The translations under genes and the position numbers were made by a program. From [Clostridium] polysaccharolyticum (lineage in GTDB: Bacteria; Bacillota; Clostridia; Lachnospirales; Lachnospiraceae): 64,000 nucleotides of DNA. The notes below the pieces were generated by a model. That model did not search any database and was not told the DNA's origin. It saw only the letters and a list, made by a program, of their open reading frames with translations. The stretch is from positions 88,768 through 152,767 of the forward strand of contig NZ_FOHN01000007.1 of NCBI RefSeq assembly GCF_900111595.1, in the 5' to 3' direction. This document shows positions 54,899-63,983 of this stretch, in pieces; position 1 is the stretch's first letter; each line of letters begins with the position of its first letter.

Positions 54899-56590
54899 AT
54901 GGGAAAAACAGTTATTATTGGCGGGGTCGCAGCTGGAGCAAGCTGTGCGGCTCGTCTTAGAAGATTAAAAGAAACGGAAGATATTATTTTGTTAGAAAAA
55001 GGAGATTACATTTCTTATGCCAATTGTGGATTGCCATATCATGTTGGTGGTATTATTGAAAATCGTGGAGATTTGCTCGTTATGAAAAAAGAAATGATGC
55101 AGGCACGATATGGCGTAGATGTACGAGTTAATAGCGAAGTTACTTCCATTAACCGGAATGAAAAGCTTGTACACGTGGCAGAAAAAGATGGAAGGGAATA
55201 TGAGGAATCCTATGATCAATTAGTAATTGCCACAGGATCTTCTCCATTAAAACCAGAAATTCCAGGAATGGATTCAGAACGTGTAAAGACACTTTGGACA
55301 GTTCCAGATACCGATGAAATAAAGGCCTTTATCAAAGAGAAAAAGGCGAAGAGTGCCGTAGTAGCAGGTGGTGGTTTTATTGGACTGGAAATGGCAGAAA
55401 ACCTTCATCATGCAGGATTAAAAGTTACTATTGTGGAGGCTGCAAACCAGGTGATGGCTCCACTCGATTACGAAATGGCACTTTTGTTAAATGAAACGAT
55501 CCGTGACAACGGAGTGGATTTATTCCTTGGTGATGGTGTAGACAGCTTTGAAGAAAAAACAGATGGAATTCTAGTAAAGCTTTCAAGCGGAAAAGAAATA
55601 TTCTCTGATATGGTGCTTTTATCTATTGGTGTTCGTCCAAATAGCCAGTTAGCAAAAGACGCAGGTCTTAAATGTAACGAGCGTGGCGGCATCATAGTAG
55701 ATGATCATATGAAAACAGAGGATCCATCGATTTATGCAGCAGGGGATGTTGCTGAGGTGGTGGATTTTATTTTTAAGGATAAAACTATGGTTCCTCTTGC
55801 TGGTCCTGCTAATAAACAGGGGCGAATCGTAGCAGATAATATCGCTGGCCTTTCTACCACTTATAAGGGAACACAGGGTTCTTCCATTGCAAAGGTTTTT
55901 GATTTATGTGCTGCAGCCACTGGTGCAAATGAAAAGCTCCTGAATCAAAAGGGTTTTGTAAAGGATAACGATTATAAATCCATTATCATTACACAAAACT
56001 CTCATGCAGGATACTATCCTGGCGCAAAGCCGTTGATTATCAAGCTGATTTTCTCTGTGGATGGAAGCAGAATTTATGGTGGACAAATTGTTGGAAAAGA
56101 AGGAGTAGATAAGAGAATTGATACACTTGGAACAGCAATTCGATTTGGGGCATCCGTAGAGGAACTAACGAATATGGAACTTGCCTATGCTCCTCCTTTT
56201 TCATCTGGCAAGGATCCGATAAATATGGCAGGGTATGTTGCTGAAAATGTTTTAGCAGGTCTTATTGAAGTTTCTCAATGGAATGAAACAGATACCGATA
56301 AAGATGCCGTCATCTTAGATGTAAGAGAAAAAGCAGAATTACAGGCCTTTTCTTTTGATAGTATGATAAACATACCTTTGGGGCAATTGAGGGATCGACT
56401 GGACGAGCTGGATAAAAATAAAAAATACATTATTTTCTGTGCTATCGCAGTTCGTTCCTATAATGCTGCAAGAATCCTTATGCAGAATGGATTTAAGCAT
56501 GTTAAGATCTATCCTGCAGGAACAAGATTTTATATTTCTACCCATAGAGATTTTGACAAGGTAAACGAAGAATTTGTTTGCAAGTACTAA
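54899..56590 (+). CDS. CoA-disulfide reductase-like flavoprotein with rhodanese domain
   Basis: 563 residues. FAD-binding N-terminus VIIGGVAAGASCAARLRR, redox Cys43 in YANCGLPYH, NAD-binding AVVAGGGFIGLEMAE, a second FAD motif YAAGDVAEV, and a dimerisation domain. A C-terminal rhodanese domain (about 465-560) has its active cysteine in FCAIAVRS. CoADR-rhodanese fusions reduce CoA disulfide, polysulfide or persulfides with NAD(P)H. With the ferredoxin and Fe-S membrane protein under HxlR control it suggests an inducible thiol/sulfur-redox response. Starts 2 nt after the upstream stop. Confidence 0.93.
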   Translation: MGKTVIIGGVAAGASCAARLRRLKETEDIILLEKGDYISYANCGLPYHVGGIIENRGDLLVMKKEMMQARYGVDVRVNSEVTSINRNEKLVHVAEKDGREYEESYDQLVIATGSSPLKPEIPGMDSERVKTLWTVPDTDEIKAFIKEKKAKSAVVAGGGFIGLEMAENLHHAGLKVTIVEAANQVMAPLDYEMALLLNETIRDNGVDLFLGDGVDSFEEKTDGILVKLSSGKEIFSDMVLLSIGVRPNSQLAKDAGLKCNERGGIIVDDHMKTEDPSIYAAGDVAEVVDFIFKDKTMVPLAGPANKQGRIVADNIAGLSTTYKGTQGSSIAKVFDLCAAATGANEKLLNQKGFVKDNDYKSIIITQNSHAGYYPGAKPLIIKLIFSVDGSRIYGGQIVGKEGVDKRIDTLGTAIRFGASVEELTNMELAYAPPFSSGKDPINMAGYVAENVLAGLIEVSQWNETDTDKDAVILDVREKAELQAFSFDSMINIPLGQLRDRLDELDKNKKYIIFCAIAVRSYNAARILMQNGFKHVKIYPAGTRFYISTHRDFDKVNEEFVCKY

Positions 56591-56628
56591 TGGAAAAGGG
56601 CTTTTATGATAAAATAAAATTAGATATA

Positions 56629-56668
56629 TACCCTCTTTGCTGGGAAAAACAGTAAGGAGGGCTATTTT
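56629..56668 (+). terminator. Terminator of the redox operon
   Basis: ACCCTC(x)TTGCTG / CAGTAAGGAGGG-type imperfect stem followed by CTATTTTT. The remaining 56669-57001 is AT-rich and I see no gene or clear promoter in it. Confidence 0.65.
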
Positions 56669-57001
56669 TATGCGGCATCTTGTAATCTGTTAATATCTTT
56701 ACCTGCAGAAAAATTTTTTTATTATCATAATATATTTGAATTATTGAATTTGATATATAGGTTGTGGTAAACTAAAGTCGTAGCAGTTTTTCTTAACAAA
56801 ATATAATCTTATAAAGAAAGAGCCAGCAATTGAGGAAGATGCATACATATTACAGACGTGTAAGACTTCATTCATACAAGGATTACAAGACACTATTTAA
56901 AGCAAGGTACATAAGTAAGAATATAGGGTGTGGTGTTGCAAAAATGTTTGACCACTACATATGACATTAAATAATGTGATTCAAATTTTTATGGGGAAAG
57001 G

Positions 57002-58774
57002 ATGAAAAAATTGAAAAATGCAAAAGTAAAAACCAAATTGCTGTTTTCTGTTGCGATTCTTGTTGGAATCATTATTGCTCTCTTTGTGTCTATGATTTTA
57101 ATTTCTGATTCTGTTAAGAAAACAATTGTCAGAGCTTTATACGATGAGTTATATGTTTCAAGCAGTAATATTATAAATGCTGATAGGGATTATTATCAGG
57201 CATTAACTGCTAGTATGCAATTACAAAATGATAAAAACAATAAAGATGCACAGGACAGCTATATAGAAAATTATAATCAGGCAGTTGATAAAGTCGCAAA
57301 GGCAGTTAATAGGGTAAAATCTAATAAAGAATTATATAATGGTTTTACGCTTAAGGAGCTGGCAAAAGAAAATGGCCTTACCGAATCTGAAGATAAGAAT
57401 AAGTATCTTTCTAATGAATCAACTTTTAAACAATTATATGAAGATTATAATAAAAAAATAAAAAAATGGTATACTGTTTATGATCCTATAAAAAATGCTG
57501 GTGAAAAAGGAAAACAAAACGAGCTTTTTGATGATGCCAGAAGCTGTCTTGATCAAATGGAAGATTTCCTTGATTATTATGCTAATTACAAAATAGATAA
57601 CATAGAGGCTTGGATATCACAGACAATAGCAGTGATTTCGGTGGCAGTTATTGTAATAGCAGTGATTTCCCTGTTTCTGATTTTTATGTTAATCAGAAAT
57701 ATTATAAAAGGCATTCGCATTACCAAAGATAATCTTCTTAAGTTATCTAACAAGAATCTGGATTTTATACCGGAAGTTATTGATAATGAAAGCGAGATTG
57801 GCCAGATGTCATCAGCTTTTAAAAAAGTATATGATACGGTTAAAGATCTGGTGAAAATGATTACGGAGGTAGCACAAGAAATTAATAAAGTATCCATTGT
57901 ATTAAATACATCTTTTGAAGATGTTACAGGTGCAACAGATGAGATATCAACAGCAATTACTGAGATAGCGACTAATATAACAGAACAAGCGGTTCAAACA
58001 GGAAGTGCCTATGAACAGACTAAAGTATTAGTGGGAATAGTCGAGTCAAGTAATGAAACTGCTAATTCACTAGCAAAAATAAGCAGTGCCATAGAAGACA
58101 CAACAAATGAAGGAATGGAAGTTGTTAAAAAACTTCTTACAGATACCAGAAATAATAGCAAGGCCTTTGAAAGTGTATTCGTAGCAATTGAGAATATGAA
58201 TACAAGTGCATCTGAGATATCTAATGCAAGTGATATGATATCAAGTATTGCAAACCAGACAAATTTACTTGCCTTAAATGCAAGTATTGAGGCAGCAAGA
58301 GCAGGAGAAGCAGGAAAAGGATTTGCAGTTGTAGCAGAAGAAATACGCAAACTTGCAGAGGAATCCGCATTAGCAGTTGGAACGATAGAGAAAATGCTGC
58401 AAGAACTTAATGAAAATGTAAATAAAGCATCCACACAACAAAAGAATCTTCAGGACGCAGTAAAATTACAAGCAGAAAGTGTAACTAGAACAGGAGAAAA
58501 ATATGGAAGTATAGTAGAAAAAATATCAGATATAAATAAAGAAATATCTAATTTAAAAACACTTAGTGAAAATATGGATTCAAGCTGTAGTGTAGTTGTA
58601 GATGCTGTAAATAAACTTACTGAATCAGCAACAGAAAGTGCATCAAGTTCACAACAGACATCAGCATCAACAGCAAATGTACATAATACAATATCAGAAG
58701 TAAATGAAATAACAGCAAATATTAAGAATCTGTCAGATGAACTAATGGATTTAATAGGCGAATTTGTTGTATAA
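57002..58774 (+). CDS. Methyl-accepting chemotaxis protein
   Basis: 590 residues. TM1 (about 13-35), extracellular helical sensor domain (about 36-203), TM2 (about 205-230), HAMP, then a long cytoplasmic coiled coil. The signalling tip is [20 protein letters not shown] with [18 protein letters not shown] after it. It senses an unknown ligand and controls CheA. GGGGAAAGG RBS. No che genes beside it. Confidence 0.95.
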   Translation: MKKLKNAKVKTKLLFSVAILVGIIIALFVSMILISDSVKKTIVRALYDELYVSSSNIINADRDYYQALTASMQLQNDKNNKDAQDSYIENYNQAVDKVAKAVNRVKSNKELYNGFTLKELAKENGLTESEDKNKYLSNESTFKQLYEDYNKKIKKWYTVYDPIKNAGEKGKQNELFDDARSCLDQMEDFLDYYANYKIDNIEAWISQTIAVISVAVIVIAVISLFLIFMLIRNIIKGIRITKDNLLKLSNKNLDFIPEVIDNESEIGQMSSAFKKVYDTVKDLVKMITEVAQEINKVSIVLNTSFEDVTGATDEISTAITEIATNITEQAVQTGSAYEQTKVLVGIVESSNETANSLAKISSAIEDTTNEGMEVVKKLLTDTRNNSKAFESVFVAIENMNTSASEISNASDMISSIANQTNLLALNASIEAARAGEAGKGFAVVAEEIRKLAEESALAVGTIEKMLQELNENVNKASTQQKNLQDAVKLQAESVTRTGEKYGSIVEKISDINKEISNLKTLSENMDSSCSVVVDAVNKLTESATESASSSQQTSASTANVHNTISEVNEITANIKNLSDELMDLIGEFVV

Positions 58775-58825
58775 ACAAATTCTGTTCTTAGAAAAATACT
58801 GATAATAAAGGAGGAGATTGGTATT

Positions 58826-59653
58826 ATGAAAAAAATGAATTTCAATATTTTAAAAATAACAGCTTTTATGTTTGTTTTTGTTTTTAAATTTTCACTTGTA
58901 AATCCATCTGAGGCAAAAGCCGCTGATGATAATGCAGCAAGCATCCTCAACGTTGTGAGCATTCCGGCAACATGCAGCCATGAGAAATCAGAATTCCCTG
59001 TTTCGTTTATTTCTAAATATTCATGGAATGTTTCCATTAACGTTCCAGAAACAGACGATCCGTATTCAAGTAATGCTACAACAGCTTATGCATCACCATG
59101 GAATGGCTCCGGTTTAAGCACTGCACAAACTGCAAAAATTACAGTTCCAAAAAATTATGGAAGAAATCCAAGAAATATTACAGTTACTTTTAAAAGCCAA
59201 TACGGTATTACAGTTACGAAAACAGTAGTACAACAAGGTGCTCCTAATTCAGTTCCAAATCTATATGGTTTCCGGCCAAGTGATACGGCTGGTTCTCATA
59301 ATACTTCATATTATACATACCTTGAATCTTATGTAGCAGGCAAACCTTACACGATTACTTCTGTATATTTTGATGCTTCAGAAAATTGGACAATTCCATA
59401 TACTACAAATGGTCTTGAGGTAAACAGATCCTCTGGCGGAACAGGACACAATGTAATTTATGTTAAATTGCCGGCATATAAAAGTCCAAATGAATATGAG
59501 TTTTTCGTTCTTTCTGGTTCACAGGTTGTTCATGTTAAAATGTCGTATTCTCTGGTTGTTCCATCGGACAATCAGTATGTTCCAATATTACCAGGTGGCA
59601 AATGGGAAGACTTTTTAAAGAATAAGGAGTATACTCTTCCTGCTCAACCATAA
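58826..59653 (+). CDS. Secreted protein with BACON-like domain
   Basis: 275 residues. Signal peptide (about 1-32). Residues about 38-140 resemble a BACON beta-sandwich (cysteine-containing start, SWNVSINV, then ITVTFKSQYGITVTKTVVQQ), a domain often linked to carbohydrate or mucin binding. The rest is beta-rich with no recognised family. No catalytic motif. GGAGGAG RBS. Confidence 0.7.
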   Translation: MKKMNFNILKITAFMFVFVFKFSLVNPSEAKAADDNAASILNVVSIPATCSHEKSEFPVSFISKYSWNVSINVPETDDPYSSNATTAYASPWNGSGLSTAQTAKITVPKNYGRNPRNITVTFKSQYGITVTKTVVQQGAPNSVPNLYGFRPSDTAGSHNTSYYTYLESYVAGKPYTITSVYFDASENWTIPYTTNGLEVNRSSGGTGHNVIYVKLPAYKSPNEYEFFVLSGSQVVHVKMSYSLVVPSDNQYVPILPGGKWEDFLKNKEYTLPAQP

Positions 59654-59700
59654 TTCTTGGTGCATTCAACTTTGAACTTTTGATGAATGCACTACAATCG

Positions 59701-59715
59701 GTCGGGCGAAGTGAA
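59701..59715 (+). repeat. GTCGGGCGAAGTGAA motif, first copy
   Basis: The same 15 bases recur in the loop and 3' arm of the hairpin at 62897-62938. Here it directly follows an inverted repeat GTGCATTC/GAATGCAC (about 59660-59692). Confidence 0.6.
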
Positions 59716-59734
59716 ATCATAAGGAGACAAAGCG

Positions 59735-60007
59735 ATGAATCATATTGTTGATTTTGCAAATGCGGCTTTGCCGTGGATTGTAATGGGGATATTACTGACG
59801 GTCTTTTTCATAAGATCTTCTAAACGCAAATCCGATAAGGAGAAGAATGATTACGGTTCCGAAGGAATAACTTTAGGAATGTGTTTTGGTGTAGCGCTGG
59901 GGACGGCACTGCACATTAATGTCGGAATTGGAATGATGGCTGGGATGGTTTTTGGATTGCTTATAGGTTCAAGAATAGAAAAGGACGGAGAGGAAAAAAG
60001 TGAATGA
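59735..60007 (+). CDS. Small two-helix membrane protein
   Basis: 90 residues, TM segments at about 10-27 and 45-78 (the latter Gly/Met-rich), charged loop and tail. AAGGAG RBS. No family recognised. Confidence 0.65.
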   Translation: MNHIVDFANAALPWIVMGILLTVFFIRSSKRKSDKEKNDYGSEGITLGMCFGVALGTALHINVGIGMMAGMVFGLLIGSRIEKDGEEKSE

Positions 60008-60029
60008 GATAAAACCAATCGGCTAATTC

Positions 60030-60158
60030 TTGGACGATGACTTGTTTGAATATCTGTCCCAGCTTGAAAATGATGAGTTTGAAGGCTATACTGGCATAAC
60101 TTATGAGAATGGCTGGGATCATTTGAAATGGATATTAGAGGAGAAAGACAATGAATAA
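60030..60158 (+). CDS. Short acidic ORF, possible gene remnant
   Basis: 42 codons from a TTG: acidic and aromatic (LFEYLSQLENDEFEGYTG, WDHLKWILEE). Its end overlaps the next ATG, which has GAGGAG inside this ORF. There is no good RBS of its own, so it may be the tail of a decayed gene. Confidence 0.35.
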   Translation: MDDDLFEYLSQLENDEFEGYTGITYENGWDHLKWILEEKDNE

Positions 60159-60342
60159 AAGAATTTCTAAATTATGGACGATTAGTGCATTATTAATGTT
60201 TGTCACAGCGACATTTTAGATTACCAGCAATCATTTTATTTTAGGTGCGATTTTCTTTGCTTCTGGGGCGTGCTTATCATCCTTGGCAGCCATTTACCAG
60301 AAAAGAGAGAAAAAGGATGATACACAGGAAGATCAACGATAA
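60151..60342 (+). pseudogene. Small membrane protein gene with in-frame amber stop
   Basis: ATG at 60151 with GAGGAG 8 nt upstream. The frame encodes two hydrophobic helices, MNKRISKLWTISALLMF and then ILGAIFFASGACLSS, but a TAG at 60217-60219 interrupts it; reading continues in frame to TAA at 60340. It is a recent nonsense mutation or a sequencing error. Confidence 0.6.
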
Positions 60343-60357
60343 AACAGGAGCAATCCT

Positions 60358-60549
60358 ATGAAAGAAACAGAGGTATATCTATTTGGACAGGTGCTCGGAA
60401 TACACTCGTTTCTTTTGAAGGATGGGTTTCTGAAACCGGATAAGTATTCTGAGATTAAGGAACAATACTTCCTCGGTGCTTTTTTCATCTTGAAGATTTG
60501 GGAATGGTTTTGGTTGCATTTGTTTTATCTAATGATGGTACATAAATAA
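60358..60549 (+). CDS. Short hypothetical protein, possibly truncated
   Basis: 63 residues with RBS AGGAG 9 nt before the ATG. The first half is soluble (GIHSFLLKDGFLKPDKYSE), the last 20 residues are hydrophobic and rich in Trp/Leu. It may be a truncated gene with a foreign 3' end. No family recognised. Confidence 0.4.
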   Translation: MKETEVYLFGQVLGIHSFLLKDGFLKPDKYSEIKEQYFLGAFFILKIWEWFWLHLFYLMMVHK

Positions 60550-60567
60550 ATAAAGGTAATAGAGAAA

Positions 60568-61146
60568 ATGAAAATAATCAATTATTTTGAAAGCGATAGA
60601 AAAGATCATTGGCTTAATGAGATAAAGAAGGCTGATTGGGGTGCGGCAGGTTTTTTATATGAACTGCTGATTTATTTAGGTATGCAAAAGACCCAGATGT
60701 GGGACCGATTGCTGGCTGGCCTGCACACTGAACATGTGAGCAGCATGACTAAAGATCAGTGGCAGTGGGACAGGCTGTATGAAGCGGCTGTGGCAGTAAA
60801 GAATGATCGTAAGATATCTGATTATGTTACTTGTGGTGAGGTTTCCGCAGCCATCCTATCCGGGAACGGCAGGATATATACGGGTGTTTGTATTGATACC
60901 TGTTCCACACTGGGGATTTGTGCAGAACGAAATGCTATATTCAATATGATCACCAACGGTGAGCAGGAGATAACAAAGGTCATTGCAATCCTGCCTGACG
61001 GTTCCAGCGGTGCACCTTGCGGAGCCTGCCGGGAACTGATGGTTCAGCTGATGCCTGAAAAGTATAAGGATATTGAGATCATGATGGATTACAAGCAGGA
61101 ACGGATCATGACTCTGGAAAAACTGACACCTGAATGGTGGATTTAA
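60568..61146 (+). CDS. Cytidine/blasticidin-type deaminase with a GNAT-like N-terminal fragment
   Basis: 192 residues. Residues about 1-40 (NYFESDRKDHWLNEIKKADW) look like the start of Firmicutes GNAT acetyltransferases, while about 70-192 is a cytidine deaminase domain with zinc motifs ICAERNAIF (Glu proton shuttle) and GAPCGACRE. It likely deaminates a cytidine or aminopyrimidine nucleoside. It appears to be a fusion formed by deletion. It leads a three-gene stretch with slightly higher GC than its surroundings. Confidence 0.75.
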   Translation: MKIINYFESDRKDHWLNEIKKADWGAAGFLYELLIYLGMQKTQMWDRLLAGLHTEHVSSMTKDQWQWDRLYEAAVAVKNDRKISDYVTCGEVSAAILSGNGRIYTGVCIDTCSTLGICAERNAIFNMITNGEQEITKVIAILPDGSSGAPCGACRELMVQLMPEKYKDIEIMMDYKQERIMTLEKLTPEWWI

Positions 61147-61182
61147 GGGAGAACATAGGTGTTTTCTGAGTGAGGTGAAATT

Positions 61183-61866
61183 ATGAACTATAGAGTTATT
61201 GATAAAGAAACATATTACAGGAAGGGTACATTCAGGCATTTTACAGAAGACTGTAAATGCTCGACTTCCATGACGGCAAGGGTTGATGTGACGGAACTTG
61301 TTAAGTGCTCGAAGAAGAGTGGCACGAAGTTTTATGTCAATTTCCTGTACATCCTTTCTAATGTGTTGAACTCTCGTGACGATTACAGAATGGGATATCT
61401 CTGGCAGACTGAGGAACTGATCTGCTACGATGTGATCAATCCTACACAGTATGTTTTCCATGAGGATACGGAAACGTGCACGCCGGTATATACAAGCTAT
61501 GATCCTGATTACGCTGCGTTTTACAGGAATGCCGTTTCTGATATTGAGAAGGCAAAACAAATGAGAGAGTACGGACTGGATATGGAAAACCATCCGAACT
61601 GGTTTGATGCTTCTTTCATTTCCTGGCTTTCTTACGATTCTCTGAATATTGAATTGCCAGACGGTTTCCTTTATTTTCTGCCAATTATCAACTGGGGCAA
61701 GTATCGAGAAGAAAACGGAAGACTTTTGATGCCGGTATCGGTTCGTATGAATCATGCGGTAGCGGACGGATATCTGGTGGCAAATGTATTCCGCATGCTG
61801 GAAAAAGAAATGGATGCATTTTGTAGTCTTAAAAAAAGAATATGGAAGAAGATTCAAGATTTATAG
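61183..61866 (+). CDS. Chloramphenicol acetyltransferase-like (CatA-type) enzyme
   Basis: 227 residues, CAT length. The catalytic histidine is in MNHAVADGYLV (HxxxDG kept; the usual HH is NH). WFDASFISWLSYDS corresponds to the conserved NPWxxxS-type region of CAT. It would acetylate chloramphenicol or a related hydroxyl substrate with acetyl-CoA; divergent members are often inactive on the drug. TGAGG RBS. Confidence 0.85.
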   Translation: MNYRVIDKETYYRKGTFRHFTEDCKCSTSMTARVDVTELVKCSKKSGTKFYVNFLYILSNVLNSRDDYRMGYLWQTEELICYDVINPTQYVFHEDTETCTPVYTSYDPDYAAFYRNAVSDIEKAKQMREYGLDMENHPNWFDASFISWLSYDSLNIELPDGFLYFLPIINWGKYREENGRLLMPVSVRMNHAVADGYLVANVFRMLEKEMDAFCSLKKRIWKKIQDL

Positions 61867-61888
61867 TTTACAAGGAGAACAATAAGCA

Positions 61889-62509
61889 ATGAATAATTAT
61901 ACGATTCGTTTGGAGGAAAAGAAGGATTACGGAGCAGTTGAAAATCTAGTTAGGGAAGCATTTTGGAATGTATACCGTCCGGGATGCAGTGAGCACTATG
62001 TGATCCATATGCTCAGAGATGATTCGGCATTTGTTCCAGAACTTGATTTTGTTATGGAGCAGGACGGAAAGCTGATCGGACAGAATATGTTCATGAAGAC
62101 CATTATCGAAGCAGATGATGGAAGAACGATCGATGTGTTGACGATGGGTCCGATCGGAATTATCCCGGATCTGAAGAGGAAAGGATATGGGAAGGCTTTG
62201 CTGGACTATTCCCTTAAAAAGGCTACCAAGATGGGATTTGGTGCCGTGCTGTTTGAAGGCAATATTGATTTCTATAGCAAATGCGGATTTTCCTTTGCAA
62301 GAGAGTTTGGAATTCGATATCATGATCTGCCCGAGGGAGAAGATGATTCTTTCTTCCTGTGCAAAGAGTTGATTCCAGAGTATCTTGACGGTATTACTGG
62401 AGTGTATCAGACGCCGAAGGGGTACTATGTGAAGGAGGAAGATGTGGAGGAGTTTGACAAGGGCTTTCCTACAAAGGAGAAGTTGAAGCTTCCAGGGCAG
62501 ATTTTCTAA
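61889..62509 (+). CDS. GNAT family N-acetyltransferase
   Basis: 206 residues. The acetyl-CoA loop is seen as DLKRKGYGKALL (R/QxxGxG/A), and the fold motif FYSKCGF closes the domain. Substrate unknown. AAGGAGAAC RBS. Closely follows the CAT-like gene. Confidence 0.9.
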   Translation: MNNYTIRLEEKKDYGAVENLVREAFWNVYRPGCSEHYVIHMLRDDSAFVPELDFVMEQDGKLIGQNMFMKTIIEADDGRTIDVLTMGPIGIIPDLKRKGYGKALLDYSLKKATKMGFGAVLFEGNIDFYSKCGFSFAREFGIRYHDLPEGEDDSFFLCKELIPEYLDGITGVYQTPKGYYVKEEDVEEFDKGFPTKEKLKLPGQIF

Positions 62510-62525
62510 GAGCAAATAATCATTA

Positions 62526-62559
62526 CAAACCTGTGATTGCTACGGCATCTGCAGGTTTG
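62526..62559 (+). terminator. Hairpin after the GNAT gene
   Basis: CAAACCTG / CAGGTTTG 8-bp stem (9 with flanking A/T), 18-nt loop, then TTCTATAT. Confidence 0.55.
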
Positions 62560-62896
62560 TTCTATATGAGGTTTAAGATACTGGATTTTCTTTGAAAAGA
62601 TATTTTGAAATAACTACCTTTTTATATGAATCTTGGAATTTCAGTACTGGATTTTATAGATAGTTCCAAGGAAGTATATTTTAATACACATATGACTTCA
62701 TCAATTATTTGTGAAAAGATTTGTTATAACGACCTAACAAGTATGGGAATCCTACATAGAAATATAAAAGATATGTTCATGAAAGATTCCTTACATTGTG
62801 AAATAATTCAAGTGTAGGGTGTCTTTTTTTATAAAGAAATCTGAATTTATATGTGAAAGTTATTCAGTTTTTTCAGTTTCACAAAACAATACGGTA

Positions 62897-62938
62897 TTTT
62901 TCCAGATTCACATGTCGGGCGAAGTGAATCTGGAAAAA
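62897..62938. repeat. Perfect 15-bp hairpin with TCGGGCGAAG loop
   Basis: TTTTTCCAGATTCAC (62897-62911) and GTGAATCTGGAAAAA (62924-62938) flank a 12-nt loop carrying the GTCGGGCGAA motif also seen at 59701. Degenerate copies GAAGTGAAGTTGGAAAA (about 63056) and GTAAGTGAATCTGGAAAA (about 63112) follow. It looks like a REP/MITE-type element. The wider gap 62510-63393 holds no gene I can support. Confidence 0.7.
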
Positions 62939-63358
62939 TGTTAGTAGGAGCTATAATATCTGTGGTTACAGTATTATGGCTTATTTTTAATGTTTGGACA
63001 ATTATCTTTTTTCCACTTTTTATTGCAATGAAGCTGGAAAAAAGCCGTATGAATGAAGTGAAGTTGGAAAATAGCTGTATTTACGGAATAGAAAGGGTTA
63101 GGAATGAGTTGTGTAAGTGAATCTGGAAAACTTTATTAAAGATATGGTTATTTGCAGTTCGATAGTGCATGTATTTTGAAAATGCGATCAATTGTACTTA
63201 GAGGAAATCAAAATATGCTGCATATGAAATATTTGAGAAAAAGTTGTTGGGATTGCGTATAGAACACAGGCTTTATTTAATTTAGGAGATAGCGAAAGTG
63301 AAATGTGAATTAATGGTAAATTGTATCTTCGAGACTAATCAGCTGGGGAGATGTGTAT

Positions 63359-63388
63359 TTTGACACAAATTCAAATATTTGTGTCAAA
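63359..63388. repeat. 12-bp inverted repeat beside the IS66 end
   Basis: TTTGACACAAAT / ATTTGTGTCAAA with a 6-nt spacer, ending 6 bp before the GTAAGCG terminus of the element. It may be a terminator or the insertion target. Confidence 0.6.
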
Positions 63389-63472
63389 GAATGGTAAGCG
63401 TCAACTCAGATACGCCTACCCAATCCACGCTTCTTCCATTATACTATACCAAAAACTCAGGAGGTAGTTATA

Positions 63473-63799
63473 ATGGACAAACGAAAATATACAACCAAAC
63501 AAGAACGAGAACAATACATCAAAAACTTTCTTGCCAGCGGAAAGTCCCAGCTTTCCTGGTGTCAGGAAAATAACATCAAGCCCTCAACCTTTGGAAAATG
63601 GCTGCATGATTACTAGGCAAACCAGCAGGATATAAAATTTCTCCCCGTCACTCCTATGCTGTCCACAAGCCATTCATCCAATTCCAACGAAATCCTGATC
63701 GAAATCGGTGTCTGCAGGCTTCATGTTCCAGAAGCTCTTGGCATCCAGTTCATGCATCAAGCAATCAAGGCGGTGAGTGAATCCAATGTTCCAGTATAG
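63473..63799 (+). pseudogene. tnpA: IS66 accessory gene tnpA with in-frame amber stop
   Basis: ATG at 63473 behind GGAGG. The first 47 codons encode a helix-turn-helix-like IS66 OrfA (QEREQYIKNFLASGKSQLSW, then PSTFGKWLHDY). A TAG at 63614-63616 stops it; the same frame goes on for about 61 codons (IEIGVCRLHVPEA) to a TAG at 63797. Total length without the stop, about 108 codons, is normal for tnpA. Confidence 0.75.
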
Positions 63800-63983
63800 T
63801 GATTATAAGATTTATCTTGCCTGTGGCAAAACCGATATGAGAAAAAGCATTAACGGGCTTTGTGATATCGTCCAGAACCAGTTCCAGCTCGATCCACGTG
63901 AGAAAGCCATGTTTGCATTCTGCAACCAGAGACGAAACCGCATCAAACTCCTTATCTGGGAGGACAACGGATTCTGGGTATAA
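63786..63983 (+). pseudogene. tnpB: Truncated IS66 accessory gene tnpB
   Basis: Encodes the N-terminal half of IS66 OrfB (IYLACGKTDMRKSINGL, LLIWEDNGFW) and ends at TAA 63981, where the intact family continues with a YYKRLExGxFxWP segment. About 66 of 115 residues remain. Confidence 0.8.

Noticed and set aside
62626..62817. 63-codon open frame on the plus strand
   Set aside because: No ribosome binding site, unusual composition, and it lies in a decayed non-coding zone.
62938..63120. 60-codon hydrophobic open frame
   Set aside because: It begins inside the 3' arm of a hairpin repeat, has no RBS and contains degenerate repeat copies.
60217..63616. Pyrrolysine or other amber recoding
   Set aside because: Only two cases, both in small or mobile genes in a decaying zone; other genes here do not carry internal TAG codons.
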